From contig JANQSC010000023.1 of the NCBI GenBank assembly GCA_028284235.1, forward strand, positions 171,541-235,540: DNA of 64,000 nucleotides, written 5' to 3'. Shown here piece after piece: positions 51,495 to 59,922 of this stretch; within the stretch, counting starts at the first letter, position 1, and every line of letters begins with the position of its first letter. This stretch comes from Opitutaceae bacterium (GTDB taxonomy: Bacteria; Verrucomicrobiota; Verrucomicrobiia; Opitutales; Opitutaceae). A program made the translations under genes and the position numbers. A model generated the notes under the pieces. It did no database searches. It was not told the DNA's origin and saw nothing but the letters and a program-made list of their open reading frames with translations.

Positions 51495-52292
51495 ATGAGC
51501 GCTAAATTCAAAACAGGCCTAGTTTCTATTAGTTTTCGACCTCTTTCTACCAATGAGATCGTCCAACTCGTCGCGGATGCCGGATTGGAAGGAATCGAGT
51601 GGGGCGGCGACGTCCACGTTCCGCACGGCGATTTAGAGGTTGCTCGCGCTACGCGGGAACTGACGCGCGACGCGGGTTTGGAAGTGGCGGCCTACGGGTC
51701 GTATTACCGGTTTGACGATTGTATTGAGGATTCGGATGAAACGGGACCAAACTTCGATGCTGTTCTCGATACAGCAGAGGCGCTCGGGGCCCCGTCTATC
51801 CGCGTCTGGGCGGGTCGAAAGAACGCGAGCGAGTGTTCCGATCTGGAAATTGGCCGCATTGCGGATCGTACGCGGGAAATCGCGGAGCAGGCCGCTCGTC
51901 GCGGGATTCGGATCGACTACGAGTTTCACGACAACACCGCAACGCATACCAACGAGTCAACCGTTGATTTGCTCGACCGCGTGGATCACCCCAATGCGTG
52001 GACGCTTTGGCAAACAGCCTTGCAGGTGGGACATGCCTACCGTAGTCGTGGGCTGGAGACGCTGCTCGATCGGATCAGCAACATTCACTGTAATTACTTC
52101 GGCGAGAACGGTTGGCCGGACCAGTTTGCCTTGTCAGAAGGGACGGAGGAATGGGCCGACTATCTGAAAATTTTGAATCGAAGCGATCGATCGCGATGGA
52201 TACTGATCGAGCATGTTAAGAACAACGCCGTAGAGAGTTTTCGTGACGACGCGGCGACGCTTCGTCGGTGGCTGGCTGGCGGAGATCGTTAG
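51495..52292 (+). CDS. Sugar phosphate isomerase/epimerase-like TIM barrel
   Basis: 265 residues of the xylose-isomerase-like/AP-endonuclease-2 fold. Likely metal and catalytic residues are in GLEGIEWGGDVHVPHG, RIDYEFHDNTATH, NIHCNYFGENG and ILIEHVKNN. Family members isomerise or epimerise keto-sugars or inositols with a divalent metal. It is the first gene of a three-gene plus-strand operon (gaps of 17 and 14 nt) with an NAD-dependent epimerase-like protein and a DapA-like lyase, consistent with a sugar or sugar-acid pathway. Confidence 0.83.
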   Translation: MSAKFKTGLVSISFRPLSTNEIVQLVADAGLEGIEWGGDVHVPHGDLEVARATRELTRDAGLEVAAYGSYYRFDDCIEDSDETGPNFDAVLDTAEALGAPSIRVWAGRKNASECSDLEIGRIADRTREIAEQAARRGIRIDYEFHDNTATHTNESTVDLLDRVDHPNAWTLWQTALQVGHAYRSRGLETLLDRISNIHCNYFGENGWPDQFALSEGTEEWADYLKILNRSDRSRWILIEHVKNNAVESFRDDAATLRRWLAGGDR

Positions 52293-52309
52293 AGCGGTAG
52301 ACCGAATCA

Positions 52310-53371
52310 ATGACGGCCCATTCACAGAAATCAGATGAGGGATCGACAGAATTGCCCTGCCGGCCGGATGCGGTGGACGACTTCCTTTCCAATCCGGACG
52401 CGAACACCGTAGAAAGCCTGAAAACGAGTGATGGCGACATCCTCGTCTTGGGCGCCGGTGGGAAAATGGGGTTGCATCTTTGCCTGATGCTGCGGCGCGC
52501 TTTGGACGAGATCGGAGGCGATCGGCAGGTATACGCGGCCTCGCGTTTCACGAGTCTCAACAGCGCCCGTGCCTACGACGAAGCGGGCGTTCGTACGCTT
52601 GCGGGCGACTTTCGCGACGAAGCGTTCGTGGATTCGCTGCCGGATTGCCCGACTGTGTTTTTTCTAGCGGGGGCGAAGTTCGGGACTTCGGACAACCCGC
52701 AAATCTTGCAGCAAATGAACGTGGAGGTTCCCGCCCGCATTGCGGAGCGCTTTCGGAGCTCCCGAATCGTCGCGTTCTCCACCGGTTGCGTGTACAGCTA
52801 TACGACGCCTGAATCGGGCGGTTCCCACGAAGACTCGCCCACGAATCCAGTGGGTGAATACGCTCAGTCCTGCCTGGAGCGAGAGCGACGGTTTCAAGCC
52901 GGCTCCGAGCAGTACGGTACAAAAGTCGTTTTGATACGCTTGAACTACTCGTTGGAGTTTCGCTACGGTGTTCTACACGACATCGGCCAAAGCGTCTTGA
53001 ATGGCGAGCCGGTCGACCTGACCATGAGCCACGTCAATCTGATATGGCAGAACGACGCGCTCAATCAAATCGTTCGCTGCCTCGAGCTCGCTGCCTCTCC
53101 CGCTGTACCGATCAACATCACTGGCCCCGACGTGATCGAAGTGACGGACATCGCCCAGCGATTTGGGGAAACGCTTGGGCGGGAACCGCGCTTCACCGGC
53201 GTCTCGGCGGACACGATGTGGCTGAGCGACGCCTCCCGTTCACACCGCCTTTTCGGTCCACCGTCAATTTCGTGGCAAACTATGGTGGACTGGGTAGCTG
53301 CGTGGCTGCTGGCGGGGGGCGATTCTCACGGGAAACCGACGGGATTCCAGAAGCGTGACGGAAAATTTTGA
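52310..53371 (+). CDS. NAD-dependent epimerase/dehydratase-like protein
   Basis: 353 residues. A Rossmann nucleotide site GAGGKMG (48-54) follows an unusual 40-residue N-terminal lead. The short-chain-dehydrogenase core is clear (VFFLAGAKFGT, IVAFSTGCVYSY). The catalytic Tyr is Y184 (GEYAQSCLE), but the lysine that should lie four residues on is C188, so the Y-x-x-x-K pair is broken. It may be a non-oxidising relative or use another base. C-terminal substrate domain normal in length. Middle gene of the operon. Confidence 0.82.
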   Translation: MTAHSQKSDEGSTELPCRPDAVDDFLSNPDANTVESLKTSDGDILVLGAGGKMGLHLCLMLRRALDEIGGDRQVYAASRFTSLNSARAYDEAGVRTLAGDFRDEAFVDSLPDCPTVFFLAGAKFGTSDNPQILQQMNVEVPARIAERFRSSRIVAFSTGCVYSYTTPESGGSHEDSPTNPVGEYAQSCLERERRFQAGSEQYGTKVVLIRLNYSLEFRYGVLHDIGQSVLNGEPVDLTMSHVNLIWQNDALNQIVRCLELAASPAVPINITGPDVIEVTDIAQRFGETLGREPRFTGVSADTMWLSDASRSHRLFGPPSISWQTMVDWVAAWLLAGGDSHGKPTGFQKRDGKF

Positions 53372-53385
53372 ACGATTGAGACGAT

Positions 53386-54453
53386 ATGAATGCAGGCTCC
53401 CTACTTGATGAATCCGTTCGTGCCGCGTTGTTCGACGGCGTTGCTATTCCGGCCCATCCTCTGGCCTTGGACAAGGATCGTAAACTTGACGAGCGTCGCC
53501 AAAATGCCCTGACGCGCTACTATCTGGACGCCGGAGCGGGCGGAATCGCGGTCGGCGTTCATACGACCCAATTCGAAATTCGCGATCCCAAGATCGGCTT
53601 GTACTCGCCCGTTCTGGAGCTCGCAGCCAAGATTGCCCGCGATCATGAAGCGGCGGTAGGAAAACCATTGGTAAAAGTGGCGGGCGTATTGGGAAAAACG
53701 GAGCAAGCTCTGGCTGAGGCGGAAACGGCTCGAAATCTTGGATACAATTTGGCTTTGGTCAGTTTGAGCGCGTTTGCCGATGCCGACAACGAAGCGATGG
53801 TGGATCACTTGCGAGCCTTGGCGGAAGTGATACCGCTATTCGGATTTTACTTGCAGCCGTCGGTGGGCGGAAGACGCCTCGACTACTCGTTTTGGCGGAG
53901 CGCAATGGAGATCGAAAATTTGGTCGCCATTAAAACCGCGCCCTTCAATCGATACGATACCTTGGACGTTTTGCGGGCGGTTGCAGACAGCGGGCGTCAT
54001 GATAGTCTAGCGCTGTATACAGGCAACGATGACAATATCCTCTTGGATCTGTTGTCGCCCGTGCAGTTCAGCGAAGATGATAGGACTCAGTCTATACGAT
54101 TTCGAGGCGGGCTTTTGGGGCAATGGGCGGTGTGGACGCAACAGGCGGCGTCGGACCTGGAAGCGATCAAAGCGCGCGCCGCCGATGTCCCGCTCTCGCT
54201 GCTCACCCGTGCTCAGCAGCTTACTGACGCCAATGCGGCGATCTTCGATACTGCAAACGGATTTGCCGGGTGTATACCGGGAATTCACGAGATTTTGCGG
54301 AGACAAGGTTTATTGGAAGGCACTTGGACCTTGAATCCAAACGAAACGCTATCACCGGGCCAATCCGAGGAACTGGACCGAGTATGCCGCGCGTATCCGA
54401 GTTTAAATGACGACGCCTTTGTGAAGGAGAACTTGGATCGTTGGTTGCGGTGA
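53386..54453 (+). CDS. DapA-like (dihydrodipicolinate synthase family) lyase/aldolase
   Basis: 355 residues, about 50 longer than classic DapA. The Schiff-base lysine is K183 (LVAIKTAPF) and the proton-relay tyrosine Y155 (FGFYLQPSVGG). The N-terminal part contains GAGGIAVGVHTTQF, the equivalent of the GTTGE loop. The family includes keto-deoxy-sugar-acid aldolases and dehydratases as well as lysine biosynthesis. With an enolase-superfamily enzyme and sugar isomerase beside it, a sugar-acid aldolase or dehydratase is more likely than DapA itself. Confidence 0.83.
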   Translation: MNAGSLLDESVRAALFDGVAIPAHPLALDKDRKLDERRQNALTRYYLDAGAGGIAVGVHTTQFEIRDPKIGLYSPVLELAAKIARDHEAAVGKPLVKVAGVLGKTEQALAEAETARNLGYNLALVSLSAFADADNEAMVDHLRALAEVIPLFGFYLQPSVGGRRLDYSFWRSAMEIENLVAIKTAPFNRYDTLDVLRAVADSGRHDSLALYTGNDDNILLDLLSPVQFSEDDRTQSIRFRGGLLGQWAVWTQQAASDLEAIKARAADVPLSLLTRAQQLTDANAAIFDTANGFAGCIPGIHEILRRQGLLEGTWTLNPNETLSPGQSEELDRVCRAYPSLNDDAFVKENLDRWLR

Positions 54454-54511
54454 TCAATGCTAATGTAATGGTCATCGCTCCCGTCTTCGCTACGCTTCGC
54501 CGAGGCAGGGC

Positions 54512-54662
54512 GCTAGGATGCCTCGGTCGAGACGGAGGCAACTAAGGACGTCGCCTTCGTCGACGAATAAGGTGAGTTTCGAATGTAGGGCCGGCGCTTG
54601 CGCCGTGCCGCGATGTTCGATAAAGATTGGCTAACGCGGCGCGGCGCAAGCGCCGGCCCTAC
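54512..54662. repeat. Repeat R5: REPIN-like pair with a 73-bp flank
   Basis: The core 54585-54662 has inverted 28-bp arms starting GTAGGGCCGGCGC with one mismatch, each folding as GGCGC-TT-GCGCC. The 73 bp before it, including a GCCTC...GAGGC hairpin, recur with the same spacing at 63889-63961, with only about four differences. No gene lies in the 239-nt gap between the convergent genes, so it may serve as a two-way transcription stop. Confidence 0.75.
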
Positions 54663-54692
54663 GATTTCCTCTCATTGATCAAGAGTTGTCGA

Positions 54693-55928
54693 TTAAAGTG
54701 TTCGCTTCACTGATTCTCGCATTTTTTCGAGGGTCTCGTCGATGTCGCTGGGTTGGTGGGCGTAGCTGATCAGCCACTCCTTGTTGGCGAAGATGCCTCG
54801 ATCGTAAAGATGGTCGAAGAGTCGAGCCCGCAAGGGCGAATGCAGGTCGATTTCATCTTCGAATCGGATGGTGATCGCTGGAGCAAGTCCCACTGTTTCG
54901 GCGGGGAATCCTGCCTCCTTGAAAATCGAGTCGAATCCGATTCGCAGTCGATTTCCCATGTCGAAGATATGCTCAATCACGGGTTCGCGATTCAGGATCT
55001 CCATCACTTTGATAGCCGCAGCGAGCGAAAGCGTCTCACCCGCGTAGGTAGTGGTTATTGTGGTACGGTCGAGCGTATCCATGAACTCCGCTTTTCCGGC
55101 GAACGCGGAGAGCGGGTAGCCATTGGCAATCCCCTTCGCATAGCCCGCGAGATCAGGAGTGACTTCGAAGAATTCCTGAGCGCCTCCGTTGGCGAGGCGG
55201 AATCCGGTGAGAACTTCGTCGAAGATGAGCAAGGAGCCATATTCGTCGCACTTTTGTCGCAGTACTTGCAAGTACTCCTTTGAGGGTTCGCGCCACCATT
55301 CGACGGGGACGACGACTACGGCTGCCAGTTCGTGTCCGTTTTCGTCGAATACGCGTTCGATCGCTTCAAAGTCCGCGTAGTCAATGGAGTGGACGTATTG
55401 ATTGAGGCTTTCTGGAATTCCCGGATTGGCCCACCCAAGCGTGAACCAGTCTTGGTATCCATGGTAGCCGCTGGTAAGCAAGTGATCTCTCCCAGTGAAG
55501 CTCCGGGCGAGACGCAGACAGCAGGCGTTCACATCCGCTCCCGTTTTCATAAAGCGGATTTTGTCCGCCCAGCCCAGAGTATTCAGAAGAGACTCCGCTG
55601 CTTCGTATTCAAGCGGGCTGGACATACTGAAGAGCGTGCCGCGCTCCATCTGCTTGCGGACGGCTTCGTCGACTTCGGGGTGCTGATAGCCGAGAGTGAT
55701 GGGGCCCAGCGCGGCCCGGAAATCGATATACTCTTTGTCGTCAAGATCCCACATGCGGCATCCTTTGGCTCGTTCGATAAAGGGCGGCCGCCGGGTAACA
55801 CCGTCCGCGTCGTGTCGCTTGGCATTAGTCTGAGTCGCCCATGGTATTCGCTGGAGGGCTCGGTCAAACGTTTCCTGGTTTTTCGATGTCATTGCGGAGT
55901 GGATATCGCTGCGTTGATTCAAACTCAT
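54693..55928 (-). CDS. Class-III aminotransferase (glutamate-1-semialdehyde aminomutase-like)
   Basis: 411 residues. The PLP lysine is K265 (YAKGIANGYPLSAFAG), D237/E238 (LLIFDEVLTGFR) contact the ring nitrogen, and MKTGADVN (127-134) and SGYHGYQD (153-160) align with the phosphate and substrate loops of GSA aminomutases. As the last gene of a glycosidase-like/carrier/lyase operon it is unlikely to be the haem-pathway enzyme; an amino-sugar or amino-acid role is more plausible. Its ATG overlaps the upstream stop by 4 nt (ATGA). Confidence 0.86.
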   Translation of the reverse strand: MSLNQRSDIHSAMTSKNQETFDRALQRIPWATQTNAKRHDADGVTRRPPFIERAKGCRMWDLDDKEYIDFRAALGPITLGYQHPEVDEAVRKQMERGTLFSMSSPLEYEAAESLLNTLGWADKIRFMKTGADVNACCLRLARSFTGRDHLLTSGYHGYQDWFTLGWANPGIPESLNQYVHSIDYADFEAIERVFDENGHELAAVVVVPVEWWREPSKEYLQVLRQKCDEYGSLLIFDEVLTGFRLANGGAQEFFEVTPDLAGYAKGIANGYPLSAFAGKAEFMDTLDRTTITTTYAGETLSLAAAIKVMEILNREPVIEHIFDMGNRLRIGFDSIFKEAGFPAETVGLAPAITIRFEDEIDLHSPLRARLFDHLYDRGIFANKEWLISYAHQPSDIDETLEKMRESVKRTL

Positions 55929-57928
55929 GAGAGAACGACCGCAGGCTGATTGCGGCTCGTATTGATCGTTGCCCGTAGGTCGCCCGCAAGGATTTCCCAG
56001 CCGTCGGAGATGGGAGTGACCTTTGTGTTTCGCGTATTGGGGACGCCGCTACGGGAGGTGTCCATGAGAGTGACGATCTCATGGGTGAGAGCGGGGGCCG
56101 AGCTGATCTCAACATAAGGAAAGTCCCCGATATCGGCGGGGAGATCGAGCTTGGATTGGGAGAGGGCGAGATCGGATCGAGCGGCGACTTGGGCTCGGAG
56201 GCGGGCTCGTGGGCGGTCGATGGTGAACTGTTGGGAATTGGCTTGGATCTCTGCTCGTTTGTCGCGATTGTCGGGAAAGAACCGCAGATCGACGCGCTGG
56301 GGCTGATAGCGAAGCCGGACTTGGTCGAGAACGACGATGATGTCGGGTTTCGCGAAGATGACGGTTCGCAACACTTTGAAAATAGGCTCGTTGTCGATGC
56401 GGTAGGCAGCGGTGGCGTCGCTGGTCCACCAAACCGTGTCTCCGTAATCTTGATACTCGATTATGTTGGCGTATGAGAGACTGTCGTTGGTCCCTTCGAT
56501 GCCGTTGTGGTAGTTGCAGCCTTTTCCGTCGACGAGCACGGCGTTGTGGGCTTCGGTCTGGCGGAGAAGCCAGTGGTCGTGTCGCCGGTCGTAGGCGGCC
56601 CCGAAGTTGTCGTTGAGCAGCCGCTCGCCGTGAATCTTGTAGGTAATGTGGTTGCGGTCCGCGTGCTCGTGGTTGGCGGGGCCGCCGCTCTTGAAGGCGA
56701 GCACGGCGTCGTCGGGGCCCCAGCCGCTGCGGCAGAGCACCCAGTCGAGGTCGTTGTGGACGTTCTTCAATTGAGCCGGCGGAGCCTCGGAGGGTCGGCT
56801 GGTTTCGTACCAGAGGAAGTCGAGATAGTAGTAGGGTTTGGACGCGATTTCGGTGGCGAACTGGGCAACCGGATTGTCGGTATGCCGTGCGATCCAGGAA
56901 GGGACGCAGGGGTAGACGCTGTTTTTGGCGTCGCTGAAATTGACGATGTCCGGAGAGCCGTCCTCTTGTAGCCCCATTTGCGAGCTGAGAATGAAGTCGA
57001 TGATGCCAGCGAAGTTCGCTTCGGCGGCCCAGTCGATGCCGCCGACGCAGCGCTGGTGGGCCTCGAAGAAGCCGAGCGATGTGCGCAAGGTGTATCCAGC
57101 GTAGCTGACACCTTCGAAGTAACTGCCGTCGGGACTGAAGAGTTTCATGACGCGACGGGAGCTGGCGACCGCGGTCTCGAGCCAATGCTCCGCTCGGTCG
57201 TCGCGTCCCCGGAGAGCGATGGCGCCGATGCCGAGGGCCGCGGTCGGAGCGGCTCTCAGGTTGTTGGCCCCGAGGATGGTGGGCCAGCGGGACATGTCGA
57301 TGTCGTAGTAGTCGGCGTGGAGCGCGTCGAACTGCCAGCCAATGACCGTATCCGGCTCGTCCATTCCGTGGACTGTTCGGAAGCAGGGAAGGCATCCTTT
57401 CTCCGCGACGGCGGAGAGGATTTTATTGTCGAGAGCGGGATCGATCGCGCTGCCGAGAACTTCGCGGGTGAACAGTATACGGACGATGGCAGTAGCGGCT
57501 CGTTGGATACCAATGGGTTTGTCCGGGCCGTCGAGAAAGTAGTCCCAGTACGGAGCTTCAATCAGACGATCGAGAGCGTTGACAAGCGCGTTTTCCCGTC
57601 GGGCGCTGGGTTCGACGATCTGTACCACCGCAAGCTGGGTAAGCGTGTTGAGAACGGCGGCGAAGTCGCGGATGATCTCTCGGGAGGCCTCGAAGGTATC
57701 CAGTTTTCTCGACAGCTCGTTGACTGCAATACTCGACCATTGCATGTACAAGGGTCCGAGAAAAGCGCTGCGGGCGTTGGCTTGGATTTTCCCGATGTCG
57801 GAAGGATCGAAAAAGAGTCGGTTGCTTAGAGCGTTCGAAGGGCCGGTGGCGGCTCCCTGAGCGAGCGGGCCGAGGCTGGCGAGGACGGAGGCGGACGCGC
57901 TGGCGGCGCAGAATTCACGACGATTCAT
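55925..57928 (-). CDS. Heparinase II/III-like polysaccharide lyase
   Basis: 667 residues. A twin-arginine signal (NRREFCAASASASV, 2-15) predicts folded export. An (alpha/alpha) toroid makes up roughly 40-380 and a beta-sandwich the rest, as in heparinase II/III and alginate lyase families. Likely active-site segments are FSPDGSYFEGVSYAGY, CRSGWGPDDAVLAFKSGG and NHEHADRNHITYKIHGERLL. These lyases cleave uronic-acid-containing polysaccharides. It lies between a symporter and an aminotransferase with ATGA overlaps on both sides, so the three are translated together. Exact substrate unknown. Confidence 0.83.
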   Translation of the reverse strand: MNRREFCAASASASVLASLGPLAQGAATGPSNALSNRLFFDPSDIGKIQANARSAFLGPLYMQWSSIAVNELSRKLDTFEASREIIRDFAAVLNTLTQLAVVQIVEPSARRENALVNALDRLIEAPYWDYFLDGPDKPIGIQRAATAIVRILFTREVLGSAIDPALDNKILSAVAEKGCLPCFRTVHGMDEPDTVIGWQFDALHADYYDIDMSRWPTILGANNLRAAPTAALGIGAIALRGRDDRAEHWLETAVASSRRVMKLFSPDGSYFEGVSYAGYTLRTSLGFFEAHQRCVGGIDWAAEANFAGIIDFILSSQMGLQEDGSPDIVNFSDAKNSVYPCVPSWIARHTDNPVAQFATEIASKPYYYLDFLWYETSRPSEAPPAQLKNVHNDLDWVLCRSGWGPDDAVLAFKSGGPANHEHADRNHITYKIHGERLLNDNFGAAYDRRHDHWLLRQTEAHNAVLVDGKGCNYHNGIEGTNDSLSYANIIEYQDYGDTVWWTSDATAAYRIDNEPIFKVLRTVIFAKPDIIVVLDQVRLRYQPQRVDLRFFPDNRDKRAEIQANSQQFTIDRPRARLRAQVAARSDLALSQSKLDLPADIGDFPYVEISSAPALTHEIVTLMDTSRSGVPNTRNTKVTPISDGWEILAGDLRATINTSRNQPAVVLS

Positions 57929-59793
57929 GACAGGTCTTTTGAAGGTTCGGTCGAATGGAGAGTGTTTTGCTCGTAGCGGGAGATCGCTTTTTGGATGGCG
58001 ACGCCCACCGCGATCGCCACGAGTCCGGCGAGGGCGTTGAGCCAGCCAGCGCGTTCCCAGCTGAGGAAGGTGAAGGGAATGAGGATGAGCCCAATGAGGA
58101 CGGCTAGTTTCGCCATGAGGCGGTAGGCTTTCAGTCCATCGACGCTGATTTTCGTGTCGGGCTCCGCGTGGGCGGGCGTTTTCAAGTCGCGTTCGAACGA
58201 CTCGATGGACTGTTTGAAGGCGCCTTCCCGTTTATTGAAGAACGTGGAGCCGAGAAATACGCCGCCGGTGACGAAGATTCCGACGATCGCGTTGAGCTCG
58301 TATCGGGTGAGGTCGAATCCGAACCAGTTCACCTTTATGTCGGCGAAGAGGATATTCATGAATCCAACGGGCAAGTCGCTCTGCCGGGCGGCGGCGACTC
58401 CGACCGCGAGAGCGGCGATCACTCCAATCGTTACCGAAACGATCGCGGACCACCAGGGTGTCCTTGTAAAGAGGATGCCGATAAAGACAGGGATGAAAAG
58501 CGTGATTTTGTAGAGGGACTCGGCTTTCATGTAGACGTCGAAGGCCCCGCCGAATCGCTTGACGTTGAACGCGACCCAAATGGCGATGACCCCGAGCGTG
58601 GCGACTACCAGCTTGCCGACCCAAAGTTGCACTTTCTCGCCGGGCGCGGCTCCACGAATGCGGGTCGCGATCGGAACGTAGACGTCTTTGGTGAGGACCG
58701 CGGCGAGCCAGTTGAACAAGGTGTCGGTGGAGCTCATGGTAGCGGCGAAGATGGCTGCGGCGAGGAGGCCGAGCATTCCGTGGGGTAGGACGGCGAGAGC
58801 GAGCGTGACGAAGGACGCTTCCTCGGGTTTGGAAAGGTCGGGCCAGAGGGCGGCCATGTCGGGGAAGAGAATGGGAGTGGCGAATATGGGGAGGATCCAA
58901 AGCATGGGCAACGCGAACGAGAGCCCGCCGCACCAGAGAGCCATCTTCCGTGTGTCGCGCTCGTCCGCCACACAGTAGTAGCGCTGAGCGATATGCCAGT
59001 TTACGTTGTAACCAAAAATTATGTACACAAACCAGGTTGGCCAGAAAAGGAATCCCCGGTCTTTGAGATTGAGATCGAAATAGCCCTCCGGCGCTTCGGT
59101 GGCGAGTCGGGAGATTCCGTTGACAATGCTTCCGTCGCCGAGCAACGAGAAGGCGATGGGAGTCATAATTAGGGTAACCAGAATTATGATTAAAAACTGG
59201 ATACCGTCGGTGACCATGACCGCCCAGAGGCCGCCGAGGGTGGTGTAGGTGACGATGACCACGCCGGTGACGAGAAGGATGAATTCGAATCCGTCGAGCT
59301 GTACGAAGACGAGATTGAAAGTCATCTCGTTGATCCCGAGCGCGGAGGAGATGAATATACACAGCGTGTAGATCATGATTCCCAAGACGAGCGTGTTGGG
59401 AACGACGGCGAGCAGCGTGTAGAAATAGGTGGTGCCTTGGGAAAAGCGGCGGGTGAGGAATTGCAGCGGCGTATCGATTCGGGTACGACGCCAAAGCGGC
59501 CCGAAAATGTAGTATCCAAGCAGGTAGGCCGGAAGGGCGAAGCTGAACAGGAGCACGGCCCCGCCGCCGTCGTTGTAGGTGATGCCCGAAGCGCCGACGA
59601 ACATGAAGGCGGAGAATCCGGAGATGAAGAGAGAGACGGCGGAGAGCCGCCAAGGCACGCGTCCCCCTCCTTTGAAATAGTCGGTGGTTTCCCGATTGAA
59701 GCGCGAGACGTAGAACCCGACGACAAGGATGACGAGCATGTAGATGCCGAGAACGGTGTAGTCGAGCCGGTTGAGAAAATGGAGTTCGGGCAT
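57925..59793 (-). CDS. Sodium:solute symporter (SSS family), SSS-B
   Basis: 622 residues with about 14 TM segments, FNRETTDYFKGGGRVPWRLS at the N-terminus and AAIFAATMSSTDTLFNWLAA in the later core, both typical of the family. Its stop overlaps the lyase start by 4 nt. In this operon it should import the monomer or oligomer that the lyase and glycosidase release. C-terminal residues 520-622 hold two extra TM helices and a charged linker. Confidence 0.87.
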   Translation of the reverse strand: MPELHFLNRLDYTVLGIYMLVILVVGFYVSRFNRETTDYFKGGGRVPWRLSAVSLFISGFSAFMFVGASGITYNDGGGAVLLFSFALPAYLLGYYIFGPLWRRTRIDTPLQFLTRRFSQGTTYFYTLLAVVPNTLVLGIMIYTLCIFISSALGINEMTFNLVFVQLDGFEFILLVTGVVIVTYTTLGGLWAVMVTDGIQFLIIILVTLIMTPIAFSLLGDGSIVNGISRLATEAPEGYFDLNLKDRGFLFWPTWFVYIIFGYNVNWHIAQRYYCVADERDTRKMALWCGGLSFALPMLWILPIFATPILFPDMAALWPDLSKPEEASFVTLALAVLPHGMLGLLAAAIFAATMSSTDTLFNWLAAVLTKDVYVPIATRIRGAAPGEKVQLWVGKLVVATLGVIAIWVAFNVKRFGGAFDVYMKAESLYKITLFIPVFIGILFTRTPWWSAIVSVTIGVIAALAVGVAAARQSDLPVGFMNILFADIKVNWFGFDLTRYELNAIVGIFVTGGVFLGSTFFNKREGAFKQSIESFERDLKTPAHAEPDTKISVDGLKAYRLMAKLAVLIGLILIPFTFLSWERAGWLNALAGLVAIAVGVAIQKAISRYEQNTLHSTEPSKDLS

Positions 59794-59922
59794 TGTGGGG
59801 ACTCGGGGGAAGCGGGCTGGCGGGTCGCGTGCGGGAGTCGGCGATCCGTTCCTAGTTAAGATGGATTTCGCCGGTCTAGGGATGCGGCGGGGAGTTTATA
59901 GTAAACTCGGGCGCGAGCGCTT

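Noticed and set aside
54693..55928. Haem-pathway glutamate-1-semialdehyde aminomutase (hemL)
   Set aside because: Motifs fit class III aminotransferases in general, but the gene is translationally coupled to a lyase/symporter operon, so a catabolic role is more likely and the hemL symbol is not justified.
56109..57395. Long antisense frame (about 430 codons) within the heparinase gene
   Set aside because: Arg/Ser/Pro/His-rich translation typical of a shadow frame; the heparinase frame has a Tat signal and conserved motifs.
58232..59653. Long open frame (about 470 codons) overlapping SSS-B on the same strand
   Set aside because: Extremely Arg/His-rich with no family likeness; the SSS-B frame is complete and has family motifs.
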